DNA of 64,000 nt from Vibrio thalassae. GTDB lineage: Bacteria > Pseudomonadota > Gammaproteobacteria > Enterobacterales > Vibrionaceae. Each line of letters starts with the position of its first letter. The first letter of the stretch is position 1. Shown here in pieces: positions 8,847 through 17,598 of the stretch. The notes under the pieces were generated by a model. The model was not told where the DNA came from, ran no database searches, and saw only the letters and a list, made by a program, of their open reading frames with translations. The position numbers and the translations under genes were made by a program. The stretch covers positions 1-64,000 of the forward strand of contig NZ_OANU01000010.1 in NCBI RefSeq assembly GCF_900089835.1, written 5' to 3'.

Positions 8847-9818
8847 ATGATGGAACAACCAAATATCATCATTAATAAAAAAGGACGTCGTAAGCGAAAC
8901 GAACTGCAACATGGTGGTTGGAAAGTTGCTATGGCAGACTTGATGATCTCGCTAATGTGCCTTTTTCTCGTGTTGTGGATACTGCAAGTTGTTGATGTAG
9001 ACGATCAGAAAAAGCTGTTGTACTATTTTGCTTACGGTAATGATCCCATTATGCATTTAGGGACTAACGAAAGTGGTGGCAATTCTATCAACCCACTACC
9101 ACTGCCCCATGTCGCGACATCTCATTACGATGCAGAATTGCATCGCATCAACGACACCTCAGTACTTGAAGGTGAGTTTAACAGTCAACAAGAATTAGAG
9201 GTACTCGCTCAGCGGGTCAAACAAGAGCTATCCGGCATTGATGCCCTTGGCAGTGTCAGCGTATTAGTCACCCCTCAAGGCGTTAAACTGGTGATTGCCG
9301 ATTCAGATAAAGGCCCAATGTTTTTTCGAGGAGGGGCCAAAGTGACGCCTTTCTATCAGGATTTGCTGCTGAATTTAGCGGGGCTGCTAGAAAAAATCGA
9401 AAACAAGATGATCATCACCGGGCATACGGATGCGAGCCGCTATAAAGGAAGTCGAATGACGAACTGGGAGCTGTCTAGCAATCGAGCTAACAGTGCTCGT
9501 TACTATCTAGATAAGGGAGGACTGAAAGAGCGCCATATTTTCCAAGTGACGGGGATGAGTGACACTGCGCCTATTGATTTCGATAATGCTAAATCCGGCA
9601 TTAACCGTCGTATTGAACTGTATATCTTAACCGCGAAGACGTTAAATGAATTGAATAAGGTCTATAAGACCTTTGCTCTAGAACAAGTGGATAGGGCTTC
9701 ACCTCTAGCGGAAAAAGAACTCGATACAGTGTTACAAGAGTCACATCGTCAGGCCATTGGACAGGCGGAGTACAATCAACCAGTAACCTCGTTTGAGGTG
9801 ATGAATCGTTATGACTGA
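8847..9818 (+). CDS. lafU: lateral flagellar motor protein LafU (MotB)
   Basis: Stator subunit that pairs with LafT and anchors it to peptidoglycan. It is 323 residues. The single membrane helix (about 29-49) carries the ion-binding aspartate in MADLMISLMCLFLVLWI (Asp31 counted from the first ATG). The C-terminal OmpA-like peptidoglycan-binding domain contains TGHTDASRYKG and WELSSNRANSARYYL. The pairing with a MotA-like rather than PomA-like partner suggests proton drive. Its stop overlaps the start of the next gene. Confidence 0.9.
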   Translation: MMEQPNIIINKKGRRKRNELQHGGWKVAMADLMISLMCLFLVLWILQVVDVDDQKKLLYYFAYGNDPIMHLGTNESGGNSINPLPLPHVATSHYDAELHRINDTSVLEGEFNSQQELEVLAQRVKQELSGIDALGSVSVLVTPQGVKLVIADSDKGPMFFRGGAKVTPFYQDLLLNLAGLLEKIENKMIITGHTDASRYKGSRMTNWELSSNRANSARYYLDKGGLKERHIFQVTGMSDTAPIDFDNAKSGINRRIELYILTAKTLNELNKVYKTFALEQVDRASPLAEKELDTVLQESHRQAIGQAEYNQPVTSFEVMNRYD

Positions 9819-10101
9819 GCTACTTCACTCGGTTTTCAATATGCGAAAGTGCCTAGCATGGCTTGTGGTTATAGATTATGTATTAATAGGCTTTTACGTC
9901 TATTTAGCGACGAGTTTGGTATATTTCGATGTTTTTCTTATTGGAGTTTTGATAGCTCTGTATAACATTTTGCTTGTGACGGTTGTTGTTCATCAACCAC
10001 CAGGCTTTATTTCACTAGGTAGAGATAAGCATCTTGTTATCCCTATTTGCTTTGCCACTTTCCTTGGTTGCACTATTGTTGTTTTAACCGTTTTTTGGTG
10101 A
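9811..10101 (+). CDS. small membrane protein coupled to lafU, unknown function
   Basis: I do not recognise this 96-residue protein. It has three hydrophobic segments (about 14-34, 38-58 and 76-95) and only short polar links, so it should be an inner-membrane protein. Its ATG lies inside the last codons of lafU (8-base overlap), as expected for translational coupling, so it is very likely co-expressed with the lateral stator. It is not one of the standard laf genes I know. No terminator with a T run follows; a 7-bp hairpin sits at 10125-10148. Confidence 0.6.
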   Translation: MTELLHSVFNMRKCLAWLVVIDYVLIGFYVYLATSLVYFDVFLIGVLIALYNILLVTVVVHQPPGFISLGRDKHLVIPICFATFLGCTIVVLTVFW

Positions 10102-10202
10102 TTTTTCTGGCGCTATTTCAAAGGTTTTTGCGAACAGCGTTGCAAAAATAACCATTTAAGCCTAAGTTGTAATAGTAGTGTAATAAAAAGGAGTGTTTGT
10201 CT

Positions 10203-10310
10203 ATGCATCAAGAAATGATTCAACCTTCCAACCTCGGCGTTATTAGTCGCACTTGCCTATTCTCTCTGGGTACAGTACTCGCCATTCTGGTTTTGCTCTA
10301 ATAACGTAGA
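10203..10310 (+). CDS. possible 35-codon mini-ORF
   Basis: ATG at 10203 follows a perfect AAGGAG (10188-10193) with nine bases of spacing, and the frame ends at TAG 10308-10310. The product starts MHQEMIQPSNLGV and matches nothing I know. In the next frame the second half would read as a hydrophobic helix (FSLGTVLAILVLL, stop at 10300-10302). So either one base differs from an intact 32-residue membrane peptide, or this is a leader peptide. It precedes the structured region at 10349-10399. Confidence 0.35.
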
Positions 10311-10348
10311 CCTTAGGGGACAGCTCAAACGCAAGCACTTGAGTTTGT

Positions 10349-10399
10349 AGATGAGCGTTCCTCTAGGCGTAGCAAGCATGCCTAGCTCTATTCTCATCT
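10349..10399 (+). other. nested inverted repeats, possible structured RNA leader
   Basis: AGATGAG (10349-10355) pairs with CTCATCT (10393-10399). Inside it CTAGGC (10363-10368) pairs with GCCTAG (10380-10385), leaving a symmetrical 7 by 7 internal loop. Just upstream, CTCAA and TTGAG or CAAAC and GTTTG within about 10324-10347 can form alternative small stems. There is no T run, so this is not a standard terminator. The rest of the 10102-10508 gap shows no further gene. Confidence 0.4.
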
Positions 10400-10441
10400 C
10401 TTAGTAAAATCTTCAAATAAGTGAATATCCACACTTTTCGT

Positions 10442-10472
10442 TTGTTTTCTATCCACGACAACTCGCTATACT
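10442..10472 (+). promoter_or_regulatory. candidate sigma-70 promoter for selO
   Basis: A good -10 element TATACT (10467-10472) is preceded at 19 bases by TTGTTT (10442-10447). The start codon of selO lies 37 bases downstream. The -35 spacing is longer than ideal, so only the -10 box is persuasive. If used, the structured region at 10349-10399 would lie upstream of the transcript rather than in it. Confidence 0.35.
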
Positions 10473-10508
10473 CTAATTCATTGTTATCGAACCCGTATAG
10501 AGCTGCCT

Positions 10509-11966
10509 ATGTTTTCGCTGGATTCATTGTCTTTTTCGCATCGTTTTTTAGCCCTTCCTAAGAGTTTTTACACACAGGTTGAACCAACACCTCTGGACAA
10601 TCCACGCTGGGTGGCTTGGAATCAAGATCTGGCGGCTGAGCTTAGATTGCCTAACGAGGTTGATGAGGAACACGCTTTGCTGGATGTGCTTTCTGGTAGT
10701 TTGTCGAATGAGCAGATTAAGCCACTTGCAATGAAGTATGCGGGCCATCAGTTTGGTATTTATAACCCCGATTTAGGCGACGGGCGTGGCTTGTTGTTGG
10801 GAGAACTAACGGCAAAGTCGGGCCAGACTTTCGATCTGCATCTTAAGGGCGCTGGGAAAACCCCTTATTCTCGTATGGGAGATGGCCGAGCGGTATTACG
10901 TTCGACCATTCGTGAGTATTTGTGCAGTGAAGCCATGAAGGGGTTAGGTGTACCAACGACAAGGGCTTTGGCAATGATGGTCAGTGATACACCTGTGTAT
11001 CGAGAAAAAGTAGAGCAGGGGGCGCTACTGTTGCGAGTCGCCGAAACGCATATTCGCTTTGGACATTTTGAACACTTCTTTTATAGCGGTCAGCATGAGC
11101 AGCTTCGTGTGTTAGCCGATAAGGTCATTGCATGGCATATGCCTCAATGTTTAACCGCAGACAAGCCTTATGTCGCCTTGTTTGCTGAAGTGGTACGTTT
11201 GACCGCAGAAATGATCGCGCACTGGCAAGCCAAAGGATTTGCTCACGGGGTGATGAATACTGATAACATGTCAATTTTAGGGCAGACTTTTGATTATGGT
11301 CCTTTTGGCTTTATGGACGACTATGAACCAGGGTATGTCTGCAATCATTCTGATTACCAGGGGCGCTACGCGTTTGACAACCAACCATCGATAGCAATGT
11401 GGAATTTGGCGGCATTGGCTCATGCTTTGTCTCCTCTTATTGACCGCGAAGATCTCGATAATGGATTGGAAACCTTTACGCCACTCTTGCAAACAGAATA
11501 CAGTCGGCAAATGCGCGAGAAGTTTGGTCTATTGACTAAGCAAAATGAAGATGAGAAATTCTTCATTCGATGTTTTGCTTTTATGAAAAGTGAAAAGGTC
11601 GATTATACTCGTTTTTTCAGATCATTATCGAATATAGATAGCAATGGGATTACACCTGTGGTTGACTTGTTTATTGATCGCGCTAAAGCACAATCTTGGG
11701 TAGAAAGCTATATGTTGCGTTGTCGCTTAGAAAATGATTCAGAGACTGAACGCTGTCGAAAAATGCGTTTGGTGAACCCCAAATACATTCTAAGAAACTA
11801 CTTAGCTCAACAGGCGATAGAGCTAGCGGAAAGCGGTGATTTTTCTTTGGTTCATAGACTGGCAAATGTGCTTAAAGCACCTTATGAAGAACAACCAGAC
11901 GCTGAAGAACTCGCCAAGCTGCCACCTGAATGGGGTAAACGTATGGTAATCACCTGCTCATCATAA
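10509..11966 (+). CDS. selO: protein adenylyltransferase SelO
   Basis: Pseudokinase-fold enzyme that transfers AMP to protein Ser/Thr/Tyr residues; the E. coli homologue is linked to redox stress. It is 485 residues, normal length. Conserved blocks are [19 protein letters not shown] (near 77-95), [20 protein letters not shown], and the inverted catalytic block [13 protein letters not shown] followed by [11 protein letters not shown] (near 247-275). The C terminus ends in Cys-Ser-Ser; the cysteine sits where some family members carry selenocysteine, and no in-frame UGA is used here. It stands alone between the laf region and the two-component system. Confidence 0.93.
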   Translation: MFSLDSLSFSHRFLALPKSFYTQVEPTPLDNPRWVAWNQDLAAELRLPNEVDEEHALLDVLSGSLSNEQIKPLAMKYAGHQFGIYNPDLGDGRGLLLGELTAKSGQTFDLHLKGAGKTPYSRMGDGRAVLRSTIREYLCSEAMKGLGVPTTRALAMMVSDTPVYREKVEQGALLLRVAETHIRFGHFEHFFYSGQHEQLRVLADKVIAWHMPQCLTADKPYVALFAEVVRLTAEMIAHWQAKGFAHGVMNTDNMSILGQTFDYGPFGFMDDYEPGYVCNHSDYQGRYAFDNQPSIAMWNLAALAHALSPLIDREDLDNGLETFTPLLQTEYSRQMREKFGLLTKQNEDEKFFIRCFAFMKSEKVDYTRFFRSLSNIDSNGITPVVDLFIDRAKAQSWVESYMLRCRLENDSETERCRKMRLVNPKYILRNYLAQQAIELAESGDFSLVHRLANVLKAPYEEQPDAEELAKLPPEWGKRMVITCSS

Positions 11967-12012
11967 AGATGAATGAATTTGTTAACCCTTCATAGCCAAA
12001 TCGTATCAGCAT

Positions 12013-12056
12013 GTCACTTTTGTGACTTTGCGCAAATTCAAGCTGCAAATTATATA
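12013..12056 (+). promoter_or_regulatory. promoter and adjacent palindrome before the two-component genes
   Basis: TTGCGC (12028-12033) and TATATA (12051-12056) are separated by 17 bases and make a plausible sigma-70 promoter. A perfect palindrome of GTCAC and GTGAC around TTTT (12013-12026) abuts the -35 box and could bind a regulator. It has the opposite half-site order to a CRP site. The leader to the first ATG is about 65 bases, with a TAAGGA site close to the start. Confidence 0.45.
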
Positions 12057-12127
12057 AACGAAGCAATAATAAATTTCCCCATAAAGCCTTACACTATAGA
12101 AAGTAAGTGCTGACTTAAGGAAATAAA

Positions 12128-12856
12128 ATGCAGGCTAAGACGCACATTTTGGTTGTAGATGATGATGAAGAGATCCGTCTCTTACTCGATGAGTATTTGA
12201 CGAAATCTGGCTTTCAAGTTTCTACTGCTGAAGATGGGTTAGAGATGGAGCTATTCATTAAAGCGAAAGGTTACCCAGATCTTATTCTGCTCGATGTCAT
12301 GTTGCCGGGAGATGATGGTTTTACTCTTTGCCAACGTGTACGACGAGATTCGCAAGTGCCAATCATTATGCTGACGGCGGTATCCGATGAAACCGATCAA
12401 ATCATAGGTTTGGAAATAGGTGCAGATGACTATATTGCTAAGCCCTTTAGTCCTCGTCAGCTCATGGCGCGCATCAAAGCGTTGTTGCGTCGTACCCATC
12501 TCAGTAGTGAGAAGACAGAAGATTTGCCACCAAGAACGATTGACTTTGGCGACTGGCATTTAGACACCATCGCTCATCGTATGACCAATAAGTTGAATGG
12601 ACGCACGCATGACCTATCCGGTAGTGACTTTGCGTTGCTGATGCTGTTTCTGTCTCGCCCGAATGAAATTCTCAATCGTGATACGATATCTTTTGCTACA
12701 CGAGGTCGAGAGGCACTCCCCTTCGAGCGTGGTATTGATGTTCAATTGAGTAGAATTCGAAATCGATTGGGTTCCAGTAAAGCCTATCCTGACTATATTA
12801 AAACGATACGTGGTAACGGATATATTCTTTCTGTACCCGTAAAATACGATCAATAA
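12128..12856 (+). CDS. OmpR-family response regulator
   Basis: DNA-binding response regulator of 242 residues. The receiver domain has the acidic cluster DDDEE at 11-15, the phosphoacceptor Asp56 in LILLDVMLPGDDG, and the KPF lysine in DDYIAKPFSP. A C-terminal winged helix (about 135-238) contains the expected GRxxLPFERGIDVQLSRIRN-like segment. It sits directly upstream of a histidine kinase and a sugar ABC operon. That resembles the GltR/GtrS-gtsABCD arrangement of Pseudomonas, so it probably controls glucose-type uptake. That role is inference from position. Confidence 0.88.
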   Translation: MQAKTHILVVDDDEEIRLLLDEYLTKSGFQVSTAEDGLEMELFIKAKGYPDLILLDVMLPGDDGFTLCQRVRRDSQVPIIMLTAVSDETDQIIGLEIGADDYIAKPFSPRQLMARIKALLRRTHLSSEKTEDLPPRTIDFGDWHLDTIAHRMTNKLNGRTHDLSGSDFALLMLFLSRPNEILNRDTISFATRGREALPFERGIDVQLSRIRNRLGSSKAYPDYIKTIRGNGYILSVPVKYDQ

Positions 12857-14310
12857 TGTCTAAAGTTCATTGGTTCAAGCGGCTGAACCCAAATTCGCTA
12901 GTGGCAAGAACGCTGTTGCTTACATTACTCGCCGTGTTATGTTCCCAGGCTGTTCTCACTGCCATTTGGTATCAAAAAACCAAGCAAGACGAACTTTCGG
13001 GTATTCGTGATACTTCTGCTAGTATGGCAACCATGTTTGCCTCGACGGTGACTTTTTTCCAACAATTGCCGACGGCCTATCGCCATATTGTACTGGATCA
13101 GATCCGTAATATGGGTGGTACGCGATTCTTTGTGTCATTCAACAGTGAAGAGCTCATTGTTGATCCGATCCCCGATACACCGCTCAAACTCGCTTCCATG
13201 CAATCAGTTACGCGTGTGCTTAAAGAAAAACTACCAAAAGTTGAATCTGTCAGCGTAAACTTCTCTAAAGCAGCAAATCTAAGGCTGATTAAAAATGATA
13301 TTTTTCTGGATGACTTACCAAAATCTTGGGCTCATCACACCCTGACTCTTGGACCTCTTGACCCACCAATAATGGTGGTGCAAATCAAACTTAAAGAGAG
13401 AGAGTGGATCTATGTGGCGGCGTTATTGCCTTCCCCTTACATGCAATTAGATGACACTATTTTTTCTAAAGATCAGTTGGTATTCCTAATTATCTTTACA
13501 TCGTTACTTTTGGTGCTGACCTTTTTACTGGTTCGAGCTCAGGTAAAACCGCTGAGACGACTTGCAAAAGCAGCAAATGAAATGAGTATGGATGTAGACC
13601 AGTCGCCAATAAAAGAAGAGGGTGCAACCGAACTAGTGATGGCCACTCGGGCCTTTAATCGGATGCAAACTAGGATCCGAAAATATATTTCCGATAGAGA
13701 GCATTTATTTACGTCTATTTCCCACGATTTAAAAACACCTATTACGCGACTAAGGCTCAGAGCCGAGTTGCTCGATGATGACATTAAGCGCCACAAATTT
13801 AATCAAGATCTTGATGACCTAGAAATGATGGTAAAAGGGTCACTGCAATGCGTTCGCGATACTGAACTGCATGAGAATCATGAATTTGTGGACCTAAACG
13901 AGATGGTTAGAAACATTTCAGAGGCCTATAATCAAGTTCACACACGAGTAAGCTTTAGGGTTTTGCCAATTGAGCCTGTCGTTTTGAAACCGCTTGCGAT
14001 TAAACGGGTATTGACCAACTTGATCGACAATGCTGTTAAATATGGCAAGCATGCATTTGTGTCAATTGAAGAGACTCCAACATGGACCGTGATCACAATA
14101 TTAGATAAGGGTGAAGGTATTCCTGAGTCAAAGATGGAAGTGGTTTTTGAGCCGTACGTTCGCTTCGAAATTGATAAAGAAGGTCACGGTTTAGGCTTGG
14201 GGATATGCCGCAGCATTCTTCATGGATTGGGTGGAGACATCACACTACAAAATTCGATTCAGGGGGGATTGGAGGTAAAAGTTTACATACCACCAAACTT
14301 AGAGGTATAG
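12856..14310 (+). CDS. sensor histidine kinase
   Basis: Membrane sensor kinase of 484 residues. One membrane helix lies near 18-38, then a periplasmic sensor region of about 170 residues, a second helix near 210-230, and a HAMP linker. The H-box is SISHDLKTPITRLRLR (His near 290), and the ATPase domain has NLIDNAVKYG and GHGLGLGICRSI. The start overlaps the stop of the response regulator (TAATG), so the two are translated together. The likely signal is a sugar or sugar acid, inferred from the ABC genes that follow. Confidence 0.88.
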   Translation: MSKVHWFKRLNPNSLVARTLLLTLLAVLCSQAVLTAIWYQKTKQDELSGIRDTSASMATMFASTVTFFQQLPTAYRHIVLDQIRNMGGTRFFVSFNSEELIVDPIPDTPLKLASMQSVTRVLKEKLPKVESVSVNFSKAANLRLIKNDIFLDDLPKSWAHHTLTLGPLDPPIMVVQIKLKEREWIYVAALLPSPYMQLDDTIFSKDQLVFLIIFTSLLLVLTFLLVRAQVKPLRRLAKAANEMSMDVDQSPIKEEGATELVMATRAFNRMQTRIRKYISDREHLFTSISHDLKTPITRLRLRAELLDDDIKRHKFNQDLDDLEMMVKGSLQCVRDTELHENHEFVDLNEMVRNISEAYNQVHTRVSFRVLPIEPVVLKPLAIKRVLTNLIDNAVKYGKHAFVSIEETPTWTVITILDKGEGIPESKMEVVFEPYVRFEIDKEGHGLGLGICRSILHGLGGDITLQNSIQGGLEVKVYIPPNLEV

Positions 14311-14318
14311 GTTGTAAT

Positions 14319-14334
14319 GTAACATTATTGTTAC
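14319..14334 (+). promoter_or_regulatory. candidate operator of the sugar ABC operon
   Basis: A perfect palindrome of GTAAC and GTTAC separated by ATTATT lies 107 bases before the binding-protein gene and just behind the kinase gene. No good sigma-70 promoter of consensus spacing is visible between it and the start at 14441, consistent with an activator-dependent promoter. The half sites differ from the palindrome ahead of the regulator gene at 12013-12026. Confidence 0.35.
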
Positions 14335-14440
14335 CATTGACTAACAATTTGTTGCGTTTTTTGTTGCTCATTTTTTCTACACTTAGTGTCGAGAACAGGC
14401 AATAAAGGCCTTTTGTCTAATTGATACATGGAAGAAAACA

Positions 14441-15694
14441 ATGAACATTAATAAAACTCTACTGACTCTATCTCTCTCTGCTACCTTCTTACCATCGCTG
14501 TCTAATGCAGGCGAAGTAGAAGTCCTTCACTGGTGGACTTCTGGTGGTGAGGCTAAATCCGTGCAAGAACTTAAAGCGATGCTAGAGGAGCAAGGACATT
14601 CTTGGAAAGACTTTGCTGTAGCAGGTGGCGGCGGTGAGAGCGCGATGACGGTGCTAAAAACTCGCGCGGTATCAGGCAACCCCCCTTCCGCGGCTCAAAT
14701 CAAAGGCCACGATATTCAAGAATGGGGCGGGCTTGGCTTTTTGACCAACCTAGACGATGTTGCGCAGTCTGGTAAATGGGATGACGTTGTGCCAACCATG
14801 GTCACTGATGTAATGAAGTTCAACGGTGAGTACGTCGCTGTACCTGTTAATGTGCACCGTGTTAACTGGTTGTGGGCTAATCCAGAAGTATTGAAGAAAG
14901 CAGGCGTGGGGGTTCCTAAAACACTCGATGAGTTTTTTGCTGCGGCAGAAAAGATAAAGGCGGCAGGTTACATTCCTCTTGCACACGGGGGACAGCCATG
15001 GCAGGACGCAACAGTGTTTGAAGCGGTCGCCCTAGATGTATTGGGCTCTGATGATTACCGTAAGGCATTTGTTGAACTAGATATGGATACGCTATCTGGA
15101 GATAAGATGGTCGAAGTGTTTACCAAGTTCAAGAAAGTTCATGATTACATCGATGCCAACTCTCCTGGCCGAGATTGGAACGTTGCAACCTCAATGGTTA
15201 TTAATGGTGAAGCTGCAATGCAAATTATGGGGGATTGGGCAAAAGGTGAATTTACCGCAGCTGGTAAGGTGCCAGGAAAAGATTATATCTGCGCTCCTGC
15301 ACCAGGTACGGATGGTCAATTCACACACAACGTAGACAGTTTCGCGTTCTTTGAAATCAAAGATGAAGCGAATGTATCAGCGCAAAAGGCATTGGCTGCG
15401 ACTATCTTGGATAAGGATTTCCAGGAAGTATTTAACCTCAACAAAGGCTCAATTCCAGTTCGTACTGATATGGACATGAGTGCGTTTGATCAATGTGCAC
15501 TGGACTCAATGGCAACCTTCAAAGCGTCAGCTAAGACAGGTGACCTTGTACCGAGTATGGCTCATGGTATGTCGACAACCAGTTACGCACAAGGCGCCAT
15601 CTATGATGTAGTGACTAATTTCTTCAATGATCCCAACGCGGATCCGAAAGAAGCAGCACAGAAACTGGCCAAAGCGGTCAAAGCGGCTATCTAG
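14441..15694 (+). CDS. periplasmic sugar (glucose-type) ABC binding protein
   Basis: Extracytoplasmic solute-binding protein of 417 residues, family 1. A signal peptide runs to about residue 23 (cleavage after SNA). The mature N terminus with [14 protein letters not shown] and the later block [15 protein letters not shown] are typical of the glucose/mannose-binding group (GtsA of Pseudomonas, Thermus glucose-binding protein). It is followed by two permeases and a MalK-type ATPase. Substrate assignment comes from family resemblance and the adjacent GltR/GtrS-like regulators; other sugars are possible. Confidence 0.82.
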   Translation: MNINKTLLTLSLSATFLPSLSNAGEVEVLHWWTSGGEAKSVQELKAMLEEQGHSWKDFAVAGGGGESAMTVLKTRAVSGNPPSAAQIKGHDIQEWGGLGFLTNLDDVAQSGKWDDVVPTMVTDVMKFNGEYVAVPVNVHRVNWLWANPEVLKKAGVGVPKTLDEFFAAAEKIKAAGYIPLAHGGQPWQDATVFEAVALDVLGSDDYRKAFVELDMDTLSGDKMVEVFTKFKKVHDYIDANSPGRDWNVATSMVINGEAAMQIMGDWAKGEFTAAGKVPGKDYICAPAPGTDGQFTHNVDSFAFFEIKDEANVSAQKALAATILDKDFQEVFNLNKGSIPVRTDMDMSAFDQCALDSMATFKASAKTGDLVPSMAHGMSTTSYAQGAIYDVVTNFFNDPNADPKEAAQKLAKAVKAAI

Positions 15695-15720
15695 TCCTCC
15701 TGAATCAAGCGTTAAATACG

Positions 15721-15749
15721 ACCCACTCCTTTTTTAAAAGGGAGTGGGT
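15721..15749 (+). other. intercistronic hairpin after the binding-protein gene
   Basis: ACCCACTCC (15721-15729) pairs with GGAGTGGGT (15741-15749), and the T and A runs between the arms can extend the stem. No T run follows, so it should not fully terminate. It is well placed to protect the binding-protein mRNA from 3' decay and reduce expression of the permease genes, which start 61 bases later. Confidence 0.6.
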
Positions 15750-15809
15750 GGTGCTCTGCACCTTTAACGTTTGCTCAATTCCGAAAGCAGTTTTTAGTTA
15801 GGAAAGGTT

Positions 15810-16739
15810 ATGGAGCAGACTTTGAAAGCACACAACTCAAATAAACAGTCCGAGCCGAGATTTAGCTTGGTAGATCGCTTACAGCAATGGCTACCAAAAT
15901 TAGTTATGGCGCCCACTATGCTAGTGACCATAGTGTGTATCTACGGATTTATCTTCTGGACCGCTGCGGTCTCAATGACTAACTCGCGTTTTCTACCTTC
16001 GTTCAATTTTGCTGGCTTCTTACAGTATGAAAAGTTGATGGAAAACGATAGATGGATCACCTCAATCACCAACCTCGGAATCTTCGGGGTGTTGTTTATG
16101 CTCATTGCGATCCTCCTTGGCGTAGGGCTGGCAATATTACTTGATCAAAATATTCGTCAGGAAGGCGCGATTCGTACCATTTATCTCTATCCAATGGCAC
16201 TGTCTTTTATCGTGACAGGAACAGCATGGAAGTGGATTTTGAACCCCGGGCTTGGTATTGAAAAATTAATGCATGACTGGGGATTTGATAGTTTTAAGTT
16301 TGATTGGCTCGTAAACTCAGATATGGCTGTCTATACGCTAGTTATAGCTGCGGTTTGGCAGTCATCTGGTTTTGTAATGGCAATGTTTTTAGCAGGCCTT
16401 CGTGGTATTGATTCATCCATTATCAAAGCCGCGCAAATCGATGGTGCCAGTTTACCAGCTATTTACTGGAAAATTATCTTGCCATGCCTGCGACCGGTAT
16501 TTTTTAGCGCGGTTATTATTACCTCGCACATTGCGATAAAGAGTTTCGATTTAGTTACGGCCATGACTGCGGGTGGTCCTGGTTATTCATCGGATTTGCC
16601 TGCGCTATTTATGTATGCGCATTCATTTACACGAGGGCAGATTGGTCTTGGTGCTGCCAGTGCTATGATGATGCTTGCTGGAATACTGGCTATTTTGGTT
16701 CCGTATCTGTACTCGGAACTTAGGGAGAAGAAATCATGA
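15810..16739 (+). CDS. sugar ABC transporter permease 1
   Basis: Inner-membrane permease of 309 residues in the MalF/UgpA group. About six membrane helices follow a charged N-terminal tail, and the cytoplasmic EAA-type loop is AAQIDGASLPAIYWKIILP (near 208-226), which contacts the ATPase. The start ATG at 15810 lies after AGGAAAGG. Its end overlaps the next permease by four bases, so the two subunits are made together. Confidence 0.88.
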   Translation: MEQTLKAHNSNKQSEPRFSLVDRLQQWLPKLVMAPTMLVTIVCIYGFIFWTAAVSMTNSRFLPSFNFAGFLQYEKLMENDRWITSITNLGIFGVLFMLIAILLGVGLAILLDQNIRQEGAIRTIYLYPMALSFIVTGTAWKWILNPGLGIEKLMHDWGFDSFKFDWLVNSDMAVYTLVIAAVWQSSGFVMAMFLAGLRGIDSSIIKAAQIDGASLPAIYWKIILPCLRPVFFSAVIITSHIAIKSFDLVTAMTAGGPGYSSDLPALFMYAHSFTRGQIGLGAASAMMMLAGILAILVPYLYSELREKKS

Positions 16740-17593
16740 ACTCGTCAATGAATTTCTCCAGATTATTTGTCTATGCAGCATTGACCTTCTTTTGTCTGAT
16801 ATACCTGATGCCTTTGTTTGTTATGTTTATTACCTCTTTTAAAACACTGCCAGATATCAAAGCAGGTAACTTGATGTCGCTGCCAACTGAATGGGTATTC
16901 GATGCGTGGAGGAAAGCTTGGTATAGCGCCTGTACAGGTGTGAAATGTGAAGGTGTGAAGGGCTATTTCTGGAACTCATTCCAAATGGTGATTCCTGCTG
17001 TAGCTATTTCAACCTTGCTCGGCGCGTTCAACGGTTACGTTATCACTAAGTGGAAGTTTAGAGGCTCAGATTTGTTTTTCAGCCTACTATTGTTCGGATG
17101 CTTTATTCCGTTTCAAGTTATTCTACTCCCAATGGCAGCTCTTCTTGGCAAGCTGGGTCTAGCAAATACAACCGCTGGTTTGGTGGCCGTGCACGTTATC
17201 TATGGCATGGCATTTACGACGCTGTTTTTTCGTAACTTCTACATTGCGGTGCCGGACGAGCTTGTCAAAGCAGCCAAATTAGACGGCGCAGGCTTCTTTA
17301 CCATTTTCTTTAAAATCCTACTGCCGCTGTCAACACCCATCATCATGGTGACGGTGATTTGGCAATTTACCTCGATCTGGAATGATTTCTTGTTCGGGGT
17401 GGTCTATTCAGGCTCTGAGACACAGCCGATTACAGTGGCACTCAACAACTTAGTTAACACAAGTACAGGCGTAAAAGAGTACAACGTTGATATGGCGGCG
17501 GCGATAATTGCAGCGTTACCAACCTTGGTGGTCTATGTTCTTGCAGGGAAGTATTTTGTTCGCGGTCTGACTGCGGGTTCAGTAAAAGGATAA
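16736..17593 (+). CDS. sugar ABC transporter permease 2
   Basis: Second permease of the heterodimer, 285 residues, MalG/UgpE group. Six predicted membrane helices, with the EAA loop AAKLDGAGFFTIFFKILLP near 179-197. A short cysteine-containing periplasmic loop (SACTGVKCEGVKG) is a feature of the glucose-transporter subgroup. It starts inside the end of the first permease and ends five bases before the ATPase gene. Confidence 0.88.
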   Translation: MNSSMNFSRLFVYAALTFFCLIYLMPLFVMFITSFKTLPDIKAGNLMSLPTEWVFDAWRKAWYSACTGVKCEGVKGYFWNSFQMVIPAVAISTLLGAFNGYVITKWKFRGSDLFFSLLLFGCFIPFQVILLPMAALLGKLGLANTTAGLVAVHVIYGMAFTTLFFRNFYIAVPDELVKAAKLDGAGFFTIFFKILLPLSTPIIMVTVIWQFTSIWNDFLFGVVYSGSETQPITVALNNLVNTSTGVKEYNVDMAAAIIAALPTLVVYVLAGKYFVRGLTAGSVKG

Positions 17594-17598
17594 TCAAC

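Noticed and set aside
10320..10400. c-di-GMP riboswitch before selO
   Set aside because: I compared the region with the conserved GEMM-I core from memory; the expected tetraloop-receptor pattern and core purines are not there. Left as an unassigned structure.
11958..11966. Selenocysteine at the SelO C terminus
   Set aside because: The codon at the key position is for cysteine and the frame ends at a normal TAA; no in-frame UGA is involved.
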